A stretch of 64,000 nucleotides of DNA from Pseudomonadota bacterium (GCA_021812385.1 JAKANO010000002.1:239485-303484); one strand, 5' to 3'; numbered from the stretch's first letter, positions 8,901 through 19,356 are shown. Made by a program: numbers and translations. The notes: generated from the letters alone by a model not told the origin.

Positions 8901-10166
8901 CTATGTTTTTGCGCCGCGCGTGATGAGGGCTTCCGCCACAGTATGAAACGATCCGAAAACGCAAATTCTATCATCTTCACCCGCCTCGCGACAGGCGAAG
9001 CTGTAGGCCTGCGCAATGTCCGGGGCTAGGTGCAGCACCTGCTGGCCATTTTCTTCCAGCAAGCCCGCCAGCAGCGCTGCACTTGCACCGCGTGCGCCGC
9101 TCAGGCTAGCGACAACCCAGCCATCGATTTGGTCCTTGAGTGCCGCAATCACGCCGGCTATATCCTTGTCTTGGAGCATGCCAAATACGGCATAAGTTTT
9201 ACCGGCCACAAATTGCGCCCGCAGATTGTCGGCCAAGATCCTGGCTGCTTGCGGATTGTGCGCCACATCCAAGATCACCACCGGTTTGCCCGGCAGCACC
9301 TGAAAACGCCCCGGCAAGCGCGCACTGAGCAAACCGCCGCGCAGATGCGCCTGCGACACGGGCAAGCGTTCGCGCAAGCAATCCAATCCGGCAATGGCTG
9401 CTGCCGCATTCATCAATTGGTGTGCGCCACGCATCGTGGGAAAAGGCAAGGCTGAACGGGATCCGTTTGGCCCCCAAAATGTCCAGGATTCAGTTTCGCG
9501 CTGCACGCCGAAATCGCGCCCGAAGCGCAGCAATTGCGCGCCGCAATCGCTGGCAAATTGCAGCAAGCTGGCCGGTGGATCGGGATCAGCGCAAATCGCT
9601 GGTTTGTGGGCGCGAAAAATGCCGGCCTTCTCAAAGCCGATTTGTTCGCGTGTTTCCCCTAGATAATCCTGATGGTCGAGATCGACCGCGGTCACGATGG
9701 CGACTTCGGGATCGAACACATTCACCGCATCCAAACGCCCGCCCAAACCCACTTCCAAGATCGCCACATCGAGTTCGGCTTGGGCAAACGACCACACCGC
9801 GGCCAAAGTGCCGAACTCGAAATAGGTCAAGGCGATGTCGACGCGCGCCGCTTCCACCGCCGCAAATCCATCGCACAACATGGCATCGTCAAGCATGCGG
9901 CCATCGATGCGCACGCGCTCGTTATAGCGGATCAAATGCGGCGAGGTGTAGCAACCGACACGATAGCCCGCAGCGAGCAAGGTGGCTTCCAAAAATGCGC
10001 AGGTGGAACCTTTACCATTGGTGCCGCCCACAATCATGAGGGGAAATGCAGGATATAAGTTGAGCTTGGCCTGCACCGCGCGCACGCGATCGAGACCCAG
10101 CGCGATAGTTTTGGGATGCAAACGATCGAGGTGCGCTAGCCAATCCTCAAGCCGGAGGAGGTTCAC
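8901..10166 (-). CDS. folC: Bifunctional dihydrofolate/folylpolyglutamate synthase
   Basis: 421 aa, Mur-ligase fold. It adds glutamate to dihydropteroate and to reduced folates. The ATP-binding P-loop IVGGTNGKGSTCAFLE, the HLIRYNERVRIDG segment and VAIVTAVDLDHQDYLG are family hallmarks. It is placed between accD (12 nt) and the SPOR gene (12 nt), the conserved accD-folC-dedD order, and is co-directional and probably co-transcribed with both. Confidence 0.97.
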   Translation of the reverse strand: MNLLRLEDWLAHLDRLHPKTIALGLDRVRAVQAKLNLYPAFPLMIVGGTNGKGSTCAFLEATLLAAGYRVGCYTSPHLIRYNERVRIDGRMLDDAMLCDGFAAVEAARVDIALTYFEFGTLAAVWSFAQAELDVAILEVGLGGRLDAVNVFDPEVAIVTAVDLDHQDYLGETREQIGFEKAGIFRAHKPAICADPDPPASLLQFASDCGAQLLRFGRDFGVQRETESWTFWGPNGSRSALPFPTMRGAHQLMNAAAAIAGLDCLRERLPVSQAHLRGGLLSARLPGRFQVLPGKPVVILDVAHNPQAARILADNLRAQFVAGKTYAVFGMLQDKDIAGVIAALKDQIDGWVVASLSGARGASAALLAGLLEENGQQVLHLAPDIAQAYSFACREAGEDDRICVFGSFHTVAEALITRGAKT

Positions 10167-10178
10167 GAAGTAATACGG

Positions 10179-11045
10179 TTAAGCCGCCGCCGCTTGCCGC
10201 ATCAGCAGCGTGATCAAATTAGCCAAACGCTCGCGCATATGCCGCCGATCGATAATCAGATCGACCGCGCCGTGCTCGAGCAAGAATTCAGCGCGCTGGA
10301 ATCCGTCTGGCAAGGTTTGACGCACGGTTTGTTCGATCACACGCGGTCCGGCAAAGCCGATCAAGGCGCCGGGCTCGGCGATATTGATATCCCCCAGCAT
10401 GGCGAAACTGGCAGAAACGCCGCCCATAGTGGGATCGGTTAACACCGAGATGTACGGCAGTTTGGCTGCGGCAAGTTGCGTCAAAGCGGCGCTGGTTTTA
10501 GCCATTTGCATCAAAGAGAACAGGCCTTCTTGCATGCGCGCGCCGCCGCTGGCGGAAAAACAAATGAAGGGCAGGTTTTGCTCGCAGCACAGCTGCACTC
10601 CTTCGGCAAAACGCTCGCCCACCACCGAACCCATGGAGCCGCCCATGAATTTAAATTCGAAGGCCGCGACCACCACCGGCAATTGCAGCACGCTGCCTTG
10701 CATCACCACCAGCGCATCGCTTTCACCGGTATCGGCTTGCGCGTCTTTGAGGCGATCCACATATTTACGCGTGTCTTTGAATTTCAAGCTGTCGATGGGC
10801 GAGATTTCGGCGCCGATCTCATAGCGCCCTTCCGGGTCGAGAAACAGATCGAGGCGCTCGCGCGCGGAAATCCGATTGTGATGGCTGCATTTGGGGCAGA
10901 CCTCAAGATTTTTTTCCAGATCGGCGTGATACAGCACGGCTTCGCAACGCGCGCACTTATGCCATAAACCTTCCGGCACATTTTTCTTGTTGCCTTCAGC
11001 TTTACGCTTGATTTTGGGGGGCAATAGCTTTTGGAACCAGCTCAT
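10179..11045 (-). CDS. accD: Acetyl-CoA carboxylase, carboxyltransferase subunit beta
   Basis: 288 aa. The N-terminal four-Cys zinc ribbon ([26 protein letters not shown]) and the crotonase-fold core ([27 protein letters not shown]) identify AccD. With AccA it transfers the carboxyl group from biotin-BCCP to acetyl-CoA, making malonyl-CoA for fatty acid synthesis. It lies 14 nt after trpA in the trpFBA-accD-folC unit that is common in betaproteobacteria. Confidence 0.98.
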   Translation of the reverse strand: MSWFQKLLPPKIKRKAEGNKKNVPEGLWHKCARCEAVLYHADLEKNLEVCPKCSHHNRISARERLDLFLDPEGRYEIGAEISPIDSLKFKDTRKYVDRLKDAQADTGESDALVVMQGSVLQLPVVVAAFEFKFMGGSMGSVVGERFAEGVQLCCEQNLPFICFSASGGARMQEGLFSLMQMAKTSAALTQLAAAKLPYISVLTDPTMGGVSASFAMLGDINIAEPGALIGFAGPRVIEQTVRQTLPDGFQRAEFLLEHGAVDLIIDRRHMRERLANLITLLMRQAAAA

Positions 11046-11059
11046 ACGATGCTCCTAGG

Positions 11060-11857
11060 TTAGCTATCCATTGCGGTACGGATGGATTTTACCAGGCTCT
11101 CGACCCGAGCTACCACTGTCTCGGGGCTTGCATTTTCAATTTCTTGCACGATACGGCTGCCGATTACGACAGCATCGGCGAACTGTGACATGGCTTTCGC
11201 CATTGCCCCATCGCGAATGCCGAAGCCAACGCCGAGGGGCAAGCTGATCTGCTGCCGTAATTCGGCCAGACGCGCCTGCACTGCGGTTAAATCCAGATTT
11301 GCCGACCCGGTCACGCCTTTGAGCGAGACGTAATAAACGAAGCCGCGCGCGGCGCGCGCCACGGCGGCAACGCGCGCATTCACCGAGGTCGGCGCCAGCA
11401 GGAAAATCGGGTCCAGATCATGTTTTGTCAGGCACTCGAGAAACGCCGTGCACTCTTCCGGCGGATAATCCACGGTCAGCACGCCGTCCACGCCCGCTGC
11501 TTGCGCCTGCGTGGCAAATTTTTCGTAACCCATGGCCTCGATGGGATTGGCATACCCCATCAGCACTACCGGTGTCGCGCTATTGTCCTGGCGAAACTGT
11601 TTCACCATAGCGAGAATATCTTTCAGCCCGACATGGTTAGCCAAGGCGCGCTCGCTCGAACGCTGGATTGTCGGACCATCCGCCATCGGGTCGGAAAACG
11701 GCACGCCCAGCTCGATGATGTCGGCCCCGGCCGCGACCATCGCATGCATCATGGGCACCGTCAAAGCGGGCGCGGGATCGCCGGCGGTGAAAAAAGGGAT
11801 TAGCGCCTTTTTATTTTGTTGTTTTAATTGCGCGAAGCAAGTTGCGATACGAGACAT
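11060..11857 (-). CDS. trpA: Tryptophan synthase alpha chain
   Basis: 265 aa TIM barrel that cleaves indole-3-glycerol phosphate to indole, which is channelled to Trp[21 protein letters not shown] carries the catalytic Glu, and [10 protein letters not shown] the phosphate-binding loop. It follows trpB by 29 nt. There is no sign of a separate promoter or an attenuator. Confidence 0.98.
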   Translation of the reverse strand: MSRIATCFAQLKQQNKKALIPFFTAGDPAPALTVPMMHAMVAAGADIIELGVPFSDPMADGPTIQRSSERALANHVGLKDILAMVKQFRQDNSATPVVLMGYANPIEAMGYEKFATQAQAAGVDGVLTVDYPPEECTAFLECLTKHDLDPIFLLAPTSVNARVAAVARAARGFVYYVSLKGVTGSANLDLTAVQARLAELRQQISLPLGVGFGIRDGAMAKAMSQFADAVVIGSRIVQEIENASPETVVARVESLVKSIRTAMDS

Positions 11858-11886
11858 TGAAATCCTATCAAGAGCTTTTGCTACTT

Positions 11887-13086
11887 TTAAAGCGAGATGC
11901 CAGACAAGGAGGCGACCGTATTAATATCCTTATCCCCACGCCCAGAAAGATTGACCAACAAGATTTGATCGCGCTGCATGCTGGGGGCAATTTTCGCGGC
12001 ATATGCCAGCGCATGGCTCGATTCCAGCGCCGGGATAATGCCTTCAAATCGGCACAGATCATGGAACGCTTCGAGCGCTTCCTGATCGGTCACCGCAACA
12101 TATTCGGCACGCCCGCTATCTTTTAACCACGCATGTTCGGGACCGACGCCGGGATAATCCAGGCCGGCCGATATCGAATGCGTCTCGATAATCTGCCCAT
12201 TCTCATCTTGCATCAAATACGTGCGGTTGCCGTGCAGCACGCCCGGGGTTCCGGCGTTCAACGGCGCCGCATGCTTGCCGCTGGCCAAGCCTAGGCCGGC
12301 CGCTTCGACACCGATCAGCCGCACCTCTTCCAGGCCCAAATAAGGATAAAAGATCCCCATCGCATTCGAGCCGCCGCCGACACATGCGATGATGGCGTCG
12401 GGTTGACGCCCGGTCAGCGCCGGCATTTGCGCCATCGCCTCATGGCCGATCACGGACTGGAAATCGCGCACCATCATCGGATAGGGATGCGGGCCAGCGA
12501 CGGTGCCGATGATATAAAACGTGCTGTCGACATTCGTCACCCAATCGCGCATCGCTTCATTCAGCGCATCTTTCAGCGTCTTGGAACCGGACTCGACCGG
12601 CACGACGGTCGCGCCCAGCATTTTCATGCGGAACACATTCGGCGATTGGCGTTTCACATCCTCCGAACCCATATACACCACGCATTCCATGCCCATGCGC
12701 GCCGCTACCGTGGCGCTTGCCACGCCATGTTGACCGGCACCGGTTTCGGCGATGACGCGCTTTTTGCCCATGCGCTTGGCCAATAATGCCTGGCCGATGG
12801 TGTTGTTGATTTTGTGCGCGCCGGTATGGTTCAAGTCTTCGCGCTTGAGATAGATGCGCGCCCCCCCCAACTGCTCGCTCCAGCGTTTTGCGAAATACAC
12901 CGGGCTGGCGCGACCCACGTAATGCTTCAGATCATTGGTATATTCAGCCTGAAATTCGGGGTCGAAACGAAAATGCTCATAGGCAAGCTTGAGTTCTTCC
13001 AGTGCTTGCATCAAGGTTTCGGCAACAAACACCCCGCCGTAGGGGCCAAAATAGCCACGTGCATCGGGCAGATCATAAACTTGCAT
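11887..13086 (-). CDS. trpB: Tryptophan synthase beta chain
   Basis: PLP enzyme joining indole and serine. [24 protein letters not shown] contains the Schiff-base lysine, and [12 protein letters not shown] is the PLP phosphate site. The track ORF starts at 13206, but the true start is the ATG at 13086 ([18 protein letters not shown], 399 aa), which matches the family N-terminus. AAGGAG lies 6-7 nt upstream. It overlaps the end of trpF by 14 nt, implying translational coupling. Confidence 0.97.
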   Translation of the reverse strand: MQVYDLPDARGYFGPYGGVFVAETLMQALEELKLAYEHFRFDPEFQAEYTNDLKHYVGRASPVYFAKRWSEQLGGARIYLKREDLNHTGAHKINNTIGQALLAKRMGKKRVIAETGAGQHGVASATVAARMGMECVVYMGSEDVKRQSPNVFRMKMLGATVVPVESGSKTLKDALNEAMRDWVTNVDSTFYIIGTVAGPHPYPMMVRDFQSVIGHEAMAQMPALTGRQPDAIIACVGGGSNAMGIFYPYLGLEEVRLIGVEAAGLGLASGKHAAPLNAGTPGVLHGNRTYLMQDENGQIIETHSISAGLDYPGVGPEHAWLKDSGRAEYVAVTDQEALEAFHDLCRFEGIIPALESSHALAYAAKIAPSMQRDQILLVNLSGRGDKDINTVASLSGISL

Positions 13087-13693
13087 CACGTACTCCTTGC
13101 ATGAACGCAGCGATTTTCGCCGCATCCTTGATTCCTTTACGCGCTTCCACACCGCTGGAAACGTCCACTGCGGCGGGTCGTACCCGGCGCACGCCTTCCG
13201 CGACATTGGCAGGGTTTAAACCGCCGGAAAGTATGACCGGCAACGGCAAGTGCGGCGGGATCAAGCTCCAATCGAAGCCTTGGCCGGTGCCGCCAGCCAC
13301 CCCTTCGACAAGGGCATCCAACAGCAGCGCTTTGGCGCCTGCATAAGCGGAGGCGTATTGTACCAAATCCATACCCGGCTTTACGCGAACTGCCTTCAGG
13401 TAGGGGCGGCCAAAGCTGCCACAATATGCAGCCGGTTCATTCCCATGAAATTGCAATAAATCAAGCGGGAGCTGGGCTAATACCGCTTGCACCTCAGAGG
13501 CTTGCGCATCAACGAACAGGCCCACCGTTGTTACAAAAGGTGGCAGCGCAGCCATGATGGCGCGCGCTTGTTCCACACGCACGTTGCGTGGACTGGGCGC
13601 ATAAAAGACCAAGCCGATCGCATCGGCCCCAAGCTGCGCGCAGCTTAATCCGTCTTCGCCTCGGGTAATGCCGCAAATTTTCACTCTGACCAT
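13073..13693 (-). CDS. trpF: Phosphoribosylanthranilate isomerase
   Basis: 206 aa TIM barrel. [28 protein letters not shown] contains the catalytic Cys, and the later [15 protein letters not shown] and [10 protein letters not shown] segments supply the catalytic Asp and phosphate site. It starts the trpF-trpB-trpA run, 44 nt after truA, matching the truA-trpF order known from Pseudomonas. Confidence 0.97.
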   Translation of the reverse strand: MVRVKICGITRGEDGLSCAQLGADAIGLVFYAPSPRNVRVEQARAIMAALPPFVTTVGLFVDAQASEVQAVLAQLPLDLLQFHGNEPAAYCGSFGRPYLKAVRVKPGMDLVQYASAYAGAKALLLDALVEGVAGGTGQGFDWSLIPPHLPLPVILSGGLNPANVAEGVRRVRPAAVDVSSGVEARKGIKDAAKIAAFMQGVRDASL

Positions 13694-13737
13694 CGCAGCT
13701 TATATTCCTGTTTATATGAAACCAAACTAGTTTAAAT

Positions 13738-14529
13738 CTACAACAAGCCTTGCTCTAGCAGAATTTCCTGGCTCGCTGGAATACCCCAATGCGCAGCATA
13801 TTCCACGCCGCTCAGATACAAGCCATCCGGCGCAAAGGTCGGCGCTGCGAACTTGCGCTCGCGCCCCTGCAGCACCTCTTGCACCCAATTTGCGGGGTGC
13901 TTGCCTTTGCCGACATAAACCAGCGCGCCCACAATATTACGCACCATATGATGCAAAAATGCATTCGCGCGCAAATCTAAAATAAAGTAATCATTTTTTC
14001 TTTGGATGGTCAGTTCGGAAAGCGTACGAATTGGTGTTTTGGCCTGACATTCAGCTGCACGAAATGCGCTGAAATCATGCTCGCCGATCAAGAATCTGGC
14101 GGCTTGTTGCATGCTTTCGATATCCAGCGGCGCATGAAACCAACCCACGCGGCCAGCCGCCAATCCCGGTCGCATCGGTCGATTGAGCAACAGATAACGA
14201 TAGCGCCGCCCCTGCGCTGAAAAACGCGCATGAAAAGTCGGCGCTACTTCACGCGACCAATGCACTGACACGGTTTTCGGCAATAAGGCATTTACGCCCC
14301 GCACCCACGCGCTATCTGGACGCTGCGCCGAGGTATCGAAATGCACCACTTGCGCCAGCGCATGGACACCGGTATCCGTGCGCCCGGCACTCGCCACCTT
14401 AATCGCTTCACCGGCAATTTGGCTCAGCGCTGTTTCTAGCACATCTTGGACCGCACAGGCGCCAGGCTGGGTTTGCCAACCGCAAAATCGACTGCCGTCA
14501 TATTCCAAACCGAGCGCGATTCTTACCAT
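13738..14529 (-). CDS. truA: tRNA pseudouridine(38-40) synthase
   Basis: 263 aa. SAGRTDTGVHALAQVVHFDT contains the catalytic Asp, and the N-terminal RIALGLEYDGSRFCGWQ is typical. The enzyme modifies positions 38-40 of the tRNA anticodon arm. The track begins at 14559, but MVRIALGLEYDG at 14529 is the family start. That ATG overlaps the stop of the upstream membrane-protein gene (within TTATGGTAA), so the two are coupled. Confidence 0.96.
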   Translation of the reverse strand: MVRIALGLEYDGSRFCGWQTQPGACAVQDVLETALSQIAGEAIKVASAGRTDTGVHALAQVVHFDTSAQRPDSAWVRGVNALLPKTVSVHWSREVAPTFHARFSAQGRRYRYLLLNRPMRPGLAAGRVGWFHAPLDIESMQQAARFLIGEHDFSAFRAAECQAKTPIRTLSELTIQRKNDYFILDLRANAFLHHMVRNIVGALVYVGKGKHPANWVQEVLQGRERKFAAPTFAPDGLYLSGVEYAAHWGIPASQEILLEQGLL

Positions 14530-15140
14530 AAAATCATTCCGATCAACACGAAATAACAAAATGCAAATACCGCATCTTGAATTGTGAAATTCGGAATATC
14601 CCAGGCAATGCTGGTTTCAGTCTGCAAGGGTAAATTCAACGCGCTTTGCCAGCGCGCATTTAAGCCTTCCGATGCAGGTGCTGTTTCGGTGTAATGCAGC
14701 GTAAGCCAAAGTCGCACTGCAAAACGCTCTACCGGCATGCCTAGCGGCTTTAACGGCAGCAATAAAACATAAATACCTGTCAGTAATTTTTGTCGCGGCA
14801 GGTAGGCCAATACAACCGCCAGTGCCGCAATCATCAACAATAAATGCCACGCTTGCAGCACTCCCGCCATCAATCCTTCATGGCTTGGAAAAGCATGCTC
14901 CCATCCAGGAAATAATGGTGCGCCCTCTGTCGTAAACGCATATAACAGCAGCATCACGCTAAGCAAGACCCGCGTACGCCGCACCAAGCTCCAGCAGCGC
15001 GCAAAACCGCTAACGAACATCATGATCACGATCAAGACACTTGTCGCAATCAAGGCAAATAAGCTGAAGCTTGGAATGGCAAGCGCAAAGCCAATCCAAG
15101 CCATTAGCAGAGTAGTTGGATGTAAGTTTATATTCGGCAC
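14523..15140 (-). CDS. CbiQ/EcfT-like membrane protein
   Basis: About 205 aa with roughly five hydrophobic segments. The motif LLTGIYVLLLPLKPLGMPVERFAVRLWLTLHY resembles the coupling-helix region of ECF transporter T components (LRPLKxLGLPxxxLALMLxLALRF). No ECF ATPase or S component is adjacent. The track start at 15161 (GTG) lies inside the fimV terminator without a ribosome-binding site. The second GTG at 15140 has AAGG 8 nt upstream and is preferred. It overlaps truA. The family call is moderately sure; the substrate is unknown. Confidence 0.6.
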   Translation of the reverse strand: MPNINLHPTTLLMAWIGFALAIPSFSLFALIATSVLIVIMMFVSGFARCWSLVRRTRVLLSVMLLLYAFTTEGAPLFPGWEHAFPSHEGLMAGVLQAWHLLLMIAALAVVLAYLPRQKLLTGIYVLLLPLKPLGMPVERFAVRLWLTLHYTETAPASEGLNARWQSALNLPLQTETSIAWDIPNFTIQDAVFAFCYFVLIGMILW

Positions 15141-15160
15141 TATTGAAGCCTTAAAACGCA

Positions 15161-15183
15161 CGGGGCCGCATTAAGCGGCCCCG
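15161..15183 (-). terminator. Intrinsic terminator downstream of fimV
   Basis: CGGGGCCGC and GCGGCCCCG form a GC-rich stem with a 5-nt loop. On the minus strand it is followed by GTGCGTTTTAA. It lies 21 nt after the fimV stop and should separate fimV from the EcfT-truA-trp unit at least partly. A very similar GC stem occurs before ettA. Confidence 0.7.
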
Positions 15184-15204
15184 TATTGTGCGATTAAAAG
15201 TATA

Positions 15205-18171
15205 TCAGGAAAGCGTTGAAAGCAATTTGTTGGCTTCAGATTGCTGATCCGGGCCACCTTCTGCAACAACCTCTTGCAAGATTTCGCGCGCCCCTTCTTT
15301 ATCTCCCATTTCGAGATAGGCTCGGGCCAAATCAAGTTTTGTAGATGCCTCTTCCCATACCGTGCTGTCGCCTACCAGGGTGGTTGCATCTTCCAAGGCG
15401 TGTCCCGCAGCGGCTACATCTTCCATCGGCGTTAGCGTGTTGCTGGCCTCATCCAAATTAAGATTGATCCCGGACAAATCCAGTTCCGGCATCATCGTTT
15501 CTGCATTGGATGTTTGCTTCGACTCTGTTTCTGCGCTGGCTTCTTGATCCAAGTTGAAGTCGAAGTCGAGTGCGAGCGTATCTTCTTCAAGTGCCGGCTC
15601 CCTTGCAGCACTTTCTGTTGCTGGGGCCGTTGTTTCCTCGGGGAACATTGGGGCTTCGAACTTCAAATTATCCAAGCCCAAATCCGCCATCATGGATGGC
15701 TCTTCGGCTTTTTTCCCTACTGCTTGGGGAATAATGGTGTCCAGATTGAAATCAAGGGCCGCCATTTCCTCTGCATCTTTTAAGGTATTTTCATGCACGC
15801 TTGGCTCAGCCGTTGCTGCTTCAGATGCAGGCGGCGTTAGACCGCCAATGGTGTCCAGGTCAAAATCCAGCGCCCCGCCCAAAGTATCATCAATGGGTGC
15901 TGTTACCGCCGCTTCCTGGGTAGCTCCGCCTTGCGTATCGATATCCAAATTAAAGTCGATATCTTGCGCAACCGATGCTGCTGCGGCAGGTGCAACTGCG
16001 GGCACTAAATCAGACTCTTCACCAGCACCATGTTCTTCGGAAGAAGCATAGAGCGGATTTGCCGGATCCAGGCCGCGACCAAATTCAGCTGCTTTTTTCC
16101 ATATCGGGCCTTGGCCACTTGTCGCGGCATAGAGTTCGGCGGCAAGCGTTTCGAAAGCGCCGGTATTCTTACGCCCGGCGTAAATTTCCAGGAGCTTGAG
16201 CTGTACCTCATGCCGCCCCGGGTCTTTACTCATGGCTTCTTTTAGAATTTCTTCGGCTTGAGCATCGCGGCCGTAGGCCATGTAAACTTCAGCCTCGGCT
16301 ATCGGATCGACATCATTGGTGTCGATTGCTCCCATCCCGGCTTGGCTAAAGTCGGTAAGGAAAGAGGTATCCCCTGTATCGATCTGACCACCGGCAGTGT
16401 TTCCAAAAACGGTATTGGTCTTAAGATCGCCTCCGGTCATGATGCTGTCTTCGAAGCTCGCCAAACTCTTCTTGCGGCGGCGTCCAAGTGCCCATAAACC
16501 AGCAAACAAGGCACCTACAATCGCTGCTGCGCCCCCACCCAAATACAGTGGGTTTGATAGCACAGTATCCATCAAGGATGTTTCAGGGGTTGGCGACGGG
16601 GCCGCTTTAATCTTCGGCGCGGGCTTTTTCGGCTCCGGCGCTTTTTCCGGTTGCGCTTGAACCACGGGCTCCGGCGCTTTCTCCGGAATTGCCGCAAGCA
16701 GCGGTTCTTTCGCAGGTTCAGGCTTCACTTCAGGCTTGGCTATTTCAGCTTTAGGTGCGGCGGGGGGAACCGGCGCTGCCGGCTTAGCTTTAGCCTGTTG
16801 TTCCAACTCGGCCAATTGCTTGTTCTTAAGTTCAAGCAACGCCTTCATATCCTGGATATTCTTGTCCAGATCTTTAATACGTGAATTGGCTTCTTGTAAC
16901 GCCTTCTCTTTTGCAACCGCTTCATCTTGCGCTGCAGTGAGTTTTTCTTTCAAAGCTTTGGCCTCGGCCCCATTGCCCTTTCCGGCAGTTTCGCCTTTAG
17001 AGAGTTTGAGCACGTCCTTGCCTGCTTCTGGCGCCTTTACGGCCTTATCTTCGGCCTTCGCGGTAATCTTTCCAGACACCTCGGCCTTGGCTTCTTCTTT
17101 GGCCGGCTGCTGCTCGGCAGCCAAGCCTGCCAGTTTTTGACGATAGGCATTCCAGTCAGCCGCATGCGCTTTAATTTCCTTAACGGCCGCAGCCTGATTG
17201 GTGCCGCTTGAATCAAGCGCCGATTTATCCGGCACAATCAACGTTTTCCCGGTCCTGATCCGGTTCATATTATTGCCGTCAAATGCGTCTTTATTCGTCT
17301 CGTATAGCGCCACCATCATTTGTTCGAGGCTATAACCCTCTACTTGTAGGCTTCGAGCGATTTTGGAGAGTGAATCTCCCTTTTTGACGACGTAATCTTC
17401 TTGCTCAGCCTTAACTAGCGCAGTGGTGATTGGCGCCGGTTGTTTCTCGGCTGCAGGCGCTTCCGCTTGATCACCATCAAAGCGCGGGAAGGTCTGTTCG
17501 GCGGGCGTTAGTACACGCGTCGGCTCCGCCTTTAAAATCGGGCTTTCCTTCGCTTCTTTTTTAGCTACTTTTTTTGCTTCCTTCTTGGCTTTAGCTTTCT
17601 CTTCGACAATCTGCCTTACAGTTTTCTTTTTGGTTTTTGCTGGCTTTTCGGCGACCTCTGCCTGAACTAACGGCGCTTCAGCCACTGGTTCTGGTTTTAC
17701 CGCAGGCTCGGATTTGGCCGCTGGCGTTACTGGCGCGCTGATCGCTGGTGCGACTGGCGTATCTTGGAATCCAGGGGGGTCTAGCAAAATCGTGTATTCG
17801 CGCAATAAGCGGCCGGTCGGCCAATCGAGCTGGATCAAGAGTTCAACAAACGGCTCATTGAACGCCTGAACAGAGGTCACCCTAAGGTACGGTTCTCCAT
17901 TGGCTCGCTTAACCACCGCAAAGCGCACTGCCCCCAACCCCTCTTGGCGGTCAATTTTTGCTTGCTTATAGGCCTCTGGGGAGGCAACCCGCGCGGTAAC
18001 GAGATCAACTTCGTCCTTTGGAATGGCAATCAGGTCAATCTCGGCGCGCAACGGCTGCCCAAGCGCGGAAATAACCTTTAATTTGCCCAAACCGGCGGCG
18101 TCCACCGCCATCGGCGTGGCCACCAAGAAACCCGCTACGAGTAATGCACTAATTATATTCTTGCGTTTCAT
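15205..18171 (-). CDS. fimV: FimV-like polar hub protein
   Basis: 988 aa. A signal peptide (about 1-26) leads to the conserved FimV N-terminal domain (AAGLGKLKVISALGQPLRAEIDLIAI). A Lys/Ala/Pro-rich region follows, then a LysM peptidoglycan-binding domain (about 262-320, YVVKKGDSLSKIARSL), a coiled coil (about 405-470), a single transmembrane helix (about 555-577, YLGGGAAAIVGALFAGLWAL), and a long acidic cytoplasmic tail. The tail ends in the TPR-like FimV C-terminal domain (LDLARAYLEMGDKEGAREILQEVV). In Pseudomonas FimV organises the pole and supports type IV pili through cAMP. The usg-fimV-truA order is conserved. GAGGGT precedes the ATG. Confidence 0.93.
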   Translation of the reverse strand: MKRKNIISALLVAGFLVATPMAVDAAGLGKLKVISALGQPLRAEIDLIAIPKDEVDLVTARVASPEAYKQAKIDRQEGLGAVRFAVVKRANGEPYLRVTSVQAFNEPFVELLIQLDWPTGRLLREYTILLDPPGFQDTPVAPAISAPVTPAAKSEPAVKPEPVAEAPLVQAEVAEKPAKTKKKTVRQIVEEKAKAKKEAKKVAKKEAKESPILKAEPTRVLTPAEQTFPRFDGDQAEAPAAEKQPAPITTALVKAEQEDYVVKKGDSLSKIARSLQVEGYSLEQMMVALYETNKDAFDGNNMNRIRTGKTLIVPDKSALDSSGTNQAAAVKEIKAHAADWNAYRQKLAGLAAEQQPAKEEAKAEVSGKITAKAEDKAVKAPEAGKDVLKLSKGETAGKGNGAEAKALKEKLTAAQDEAVAKEKALQEANSRIKDLDKNIQDMKALLELKNKQLAELEQQAKAKPAAPVPPAAPKAEIAKPEVKPEPAKEPLLAAIPEKAPEPVVQAQPEKAPEPKKPAPKIKAAPSPTPETSLMDTVLSNPLYLGGGAAAIVGALFAGLWALGRRRKKSLASFEDSIMTGGDLKTNTVFGNTAGGQIDTGDTSFLTDFSQAGMGAIDTNDVDPIAEAEVYMAYGRDAQAEEILKEAMSKDPGRHEVQLKLLEIYAGRKNTGAFETLAAELYAATSGQGPIWKKAAEFGRGLDPANPLYASSEEHGAGEESDLVPAVAPAAAASVAQDIDFNLDIDTQGGATQEAAVTAPIDDTLGGALDFDLDTIGGLTPPASEAATAEPSVHENTLKDAEEMAALDFNLDTIIPQAVGKKAEEPSMMADLGLDNLKFEAPMFPEETTAPATESAAREPALEEDTLALDFDFNLDQEASAETESKQTSNAETMMPELDLSGINLNLDEASNTLTPMEDVAAAGHALEDATTLVGDSTVWEEASTKLDLARAYLEMGDKEGAREILQEVVAEGGPDQQSEANKLLSTLS

Positions 18172-18259
18172 GCCACCCTCATGACTTTTTAAGCAAGGAG
18201 AATCAACTTAACATCAAATAGTTAGAGTTGCAAGCTCAGATTACACATTACATTATCGC

Positions 18260-19285
18260 TCAAGTTAGATATTTTTCAATCAAAACTTCTGCGATCTGCA
18301 CCATATTAAGCGCCCCGCCTTTGCGCATGTTGTCGGATACAGCCCAAAAATTCAATCCATAAGGATGCGATAAATCCTCCCTCACCCGCCCGATAAATAC
18401 CGGGTCATTTGCCGCGGCTTCAACCATGGGCGTAGGGTAACCACCCGCATCGTCCTCTTCATACAAAACAATACCCGGTGCATTTTCGAGCAAATGACGC
18501 GCATCTTCTTGACTGAGCTTGCGCTCGGTTTCGATATGCAGCGCCATTGAATGACCATAAAACACCGGCGCACGCACCGCGGTCACATTTACACCTATGT
18601 CGCTTTTTTGCAACACACGCCGCAGTTCCCACATAATCTTAGCTTCTTCTCCACTCACACCCGTCTCATCCAGGCCACCAATCTGTGGCAGCAGGTTAAA
18701 CGCAATTTGCTTGGGGAATACCGTGCTTTCCATAGGCTTATGATTAAACAGTCCGATTGATTGCTGCGCCAACTCATCCACGGCCGCCCGACCGGCGCCG
18801 GACACAGACTGTATCGTCACGGCATTGACCCGACTTAAGCCCGCCGCGTCATTAATTGGTTTTAATGCAAGCGCCATGATGATCACGCAGCTATTGGGAT
18901 TGGCAATAATGCGCCGTGATTCATAAGCGGCCAAATCCATCTCATTCACCTCAGGCACCACCAGCGGCACGTCCGGATCACGGCGAAACGCATCGCTATC
19001 ATCGATTACCACCGCGCCCGCTTCAGCGGCTTTCGGCACATACTCCTCGGCCAGCGCGCGATCCACACAAAAAAAAGCGAAGTGGCAAACGCTGAAATCA
19101 AATACGTCGATCTCTTGGACAGCATGATCCTCCCCGCGAAAAGTGACATTCTCGCCGGCATGTTCCGCCTGATCTACCACGGTCAATGCATCGATCGGAA
19201 AGTCGCGCGCCTCCAAAATTTCCAATAGCGTCTCGCCCAGCAGAGAGCCTGCGCCGACAACACAAACATTATATTTAACCGGCAT
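18260..19285 (-). CDS. usg: Aspartate-semialdehyde dehydrogenase paralogue (Usg-like)
   Basis: 341 aa, semialdehyde dehydrogenase fold: NAD-binding start YNVCVVGAGSLLGETLLEILE and dimerisation/catalytic domain with VRAPVFYGHS. The catalytic-loop signature NPNC of true ASADHs reads NPNSC here, so Cys is displaced by one position. Together with its place between asd and fimV (as usg in E. coli and PA3116 in Pseudomonas), this points to the Usg-1 paralogue, of uncertain activity. The bona fide asd is the next gene upstream and is separated from this one by a terminator. Confidence 0.85.
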   Translation of the reverse strand: MPVKYNVCVVGAGSLLGETLLEILEARDFPIDALTVVDQAEHAGENVTFRGEDHAVQEIDVFDFSVCHFAFFCVDRALAEEYVPKAAEAGAVVIDDSDAFRRDPDVPLVVPEVNEMDLAAYESRRIIANPNSCVIIMALALKPINDAAGLSRVNAVTIQSVSGAGRAAVDELAQQSIGLFNHKPMESTVFPKQIAFNLLPQIGGLDETGVSGEEAKIMWELRRVLQKSDIGVNVTAVRAPVFYGHSMALHIETERKLSQEDARHLLENAPGIVLYEEDDAGGYPTPMVEAAANDPVFIGRVREDLSHPYGLNFWAVSDNMRKGGALNMVQIAEVLIEKYLT

Positions 19286-19297
19286 CTCAGATCACCT

Positions 19298-19334
19298 CAA
19301 AAAGAAAACGCCAGACGGTGTTTTCCGCCTGGCG
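19298..19334 (-). terminator. Intrinsic terminator downstream of asd
   Basis: On the minus strand CGCCAGGCGG and CCGTCTGGCG form a 10-bp stem with one mismatch and a 6-nt loop, followed by TTTTCTTTTT. It ends the leuC...asd transcription unit about 20 nt after the asd stop and before usg. Confidence 0.85.
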
Positions 19335-19356
19335 TGGCACATGCATTTCAATGAAA

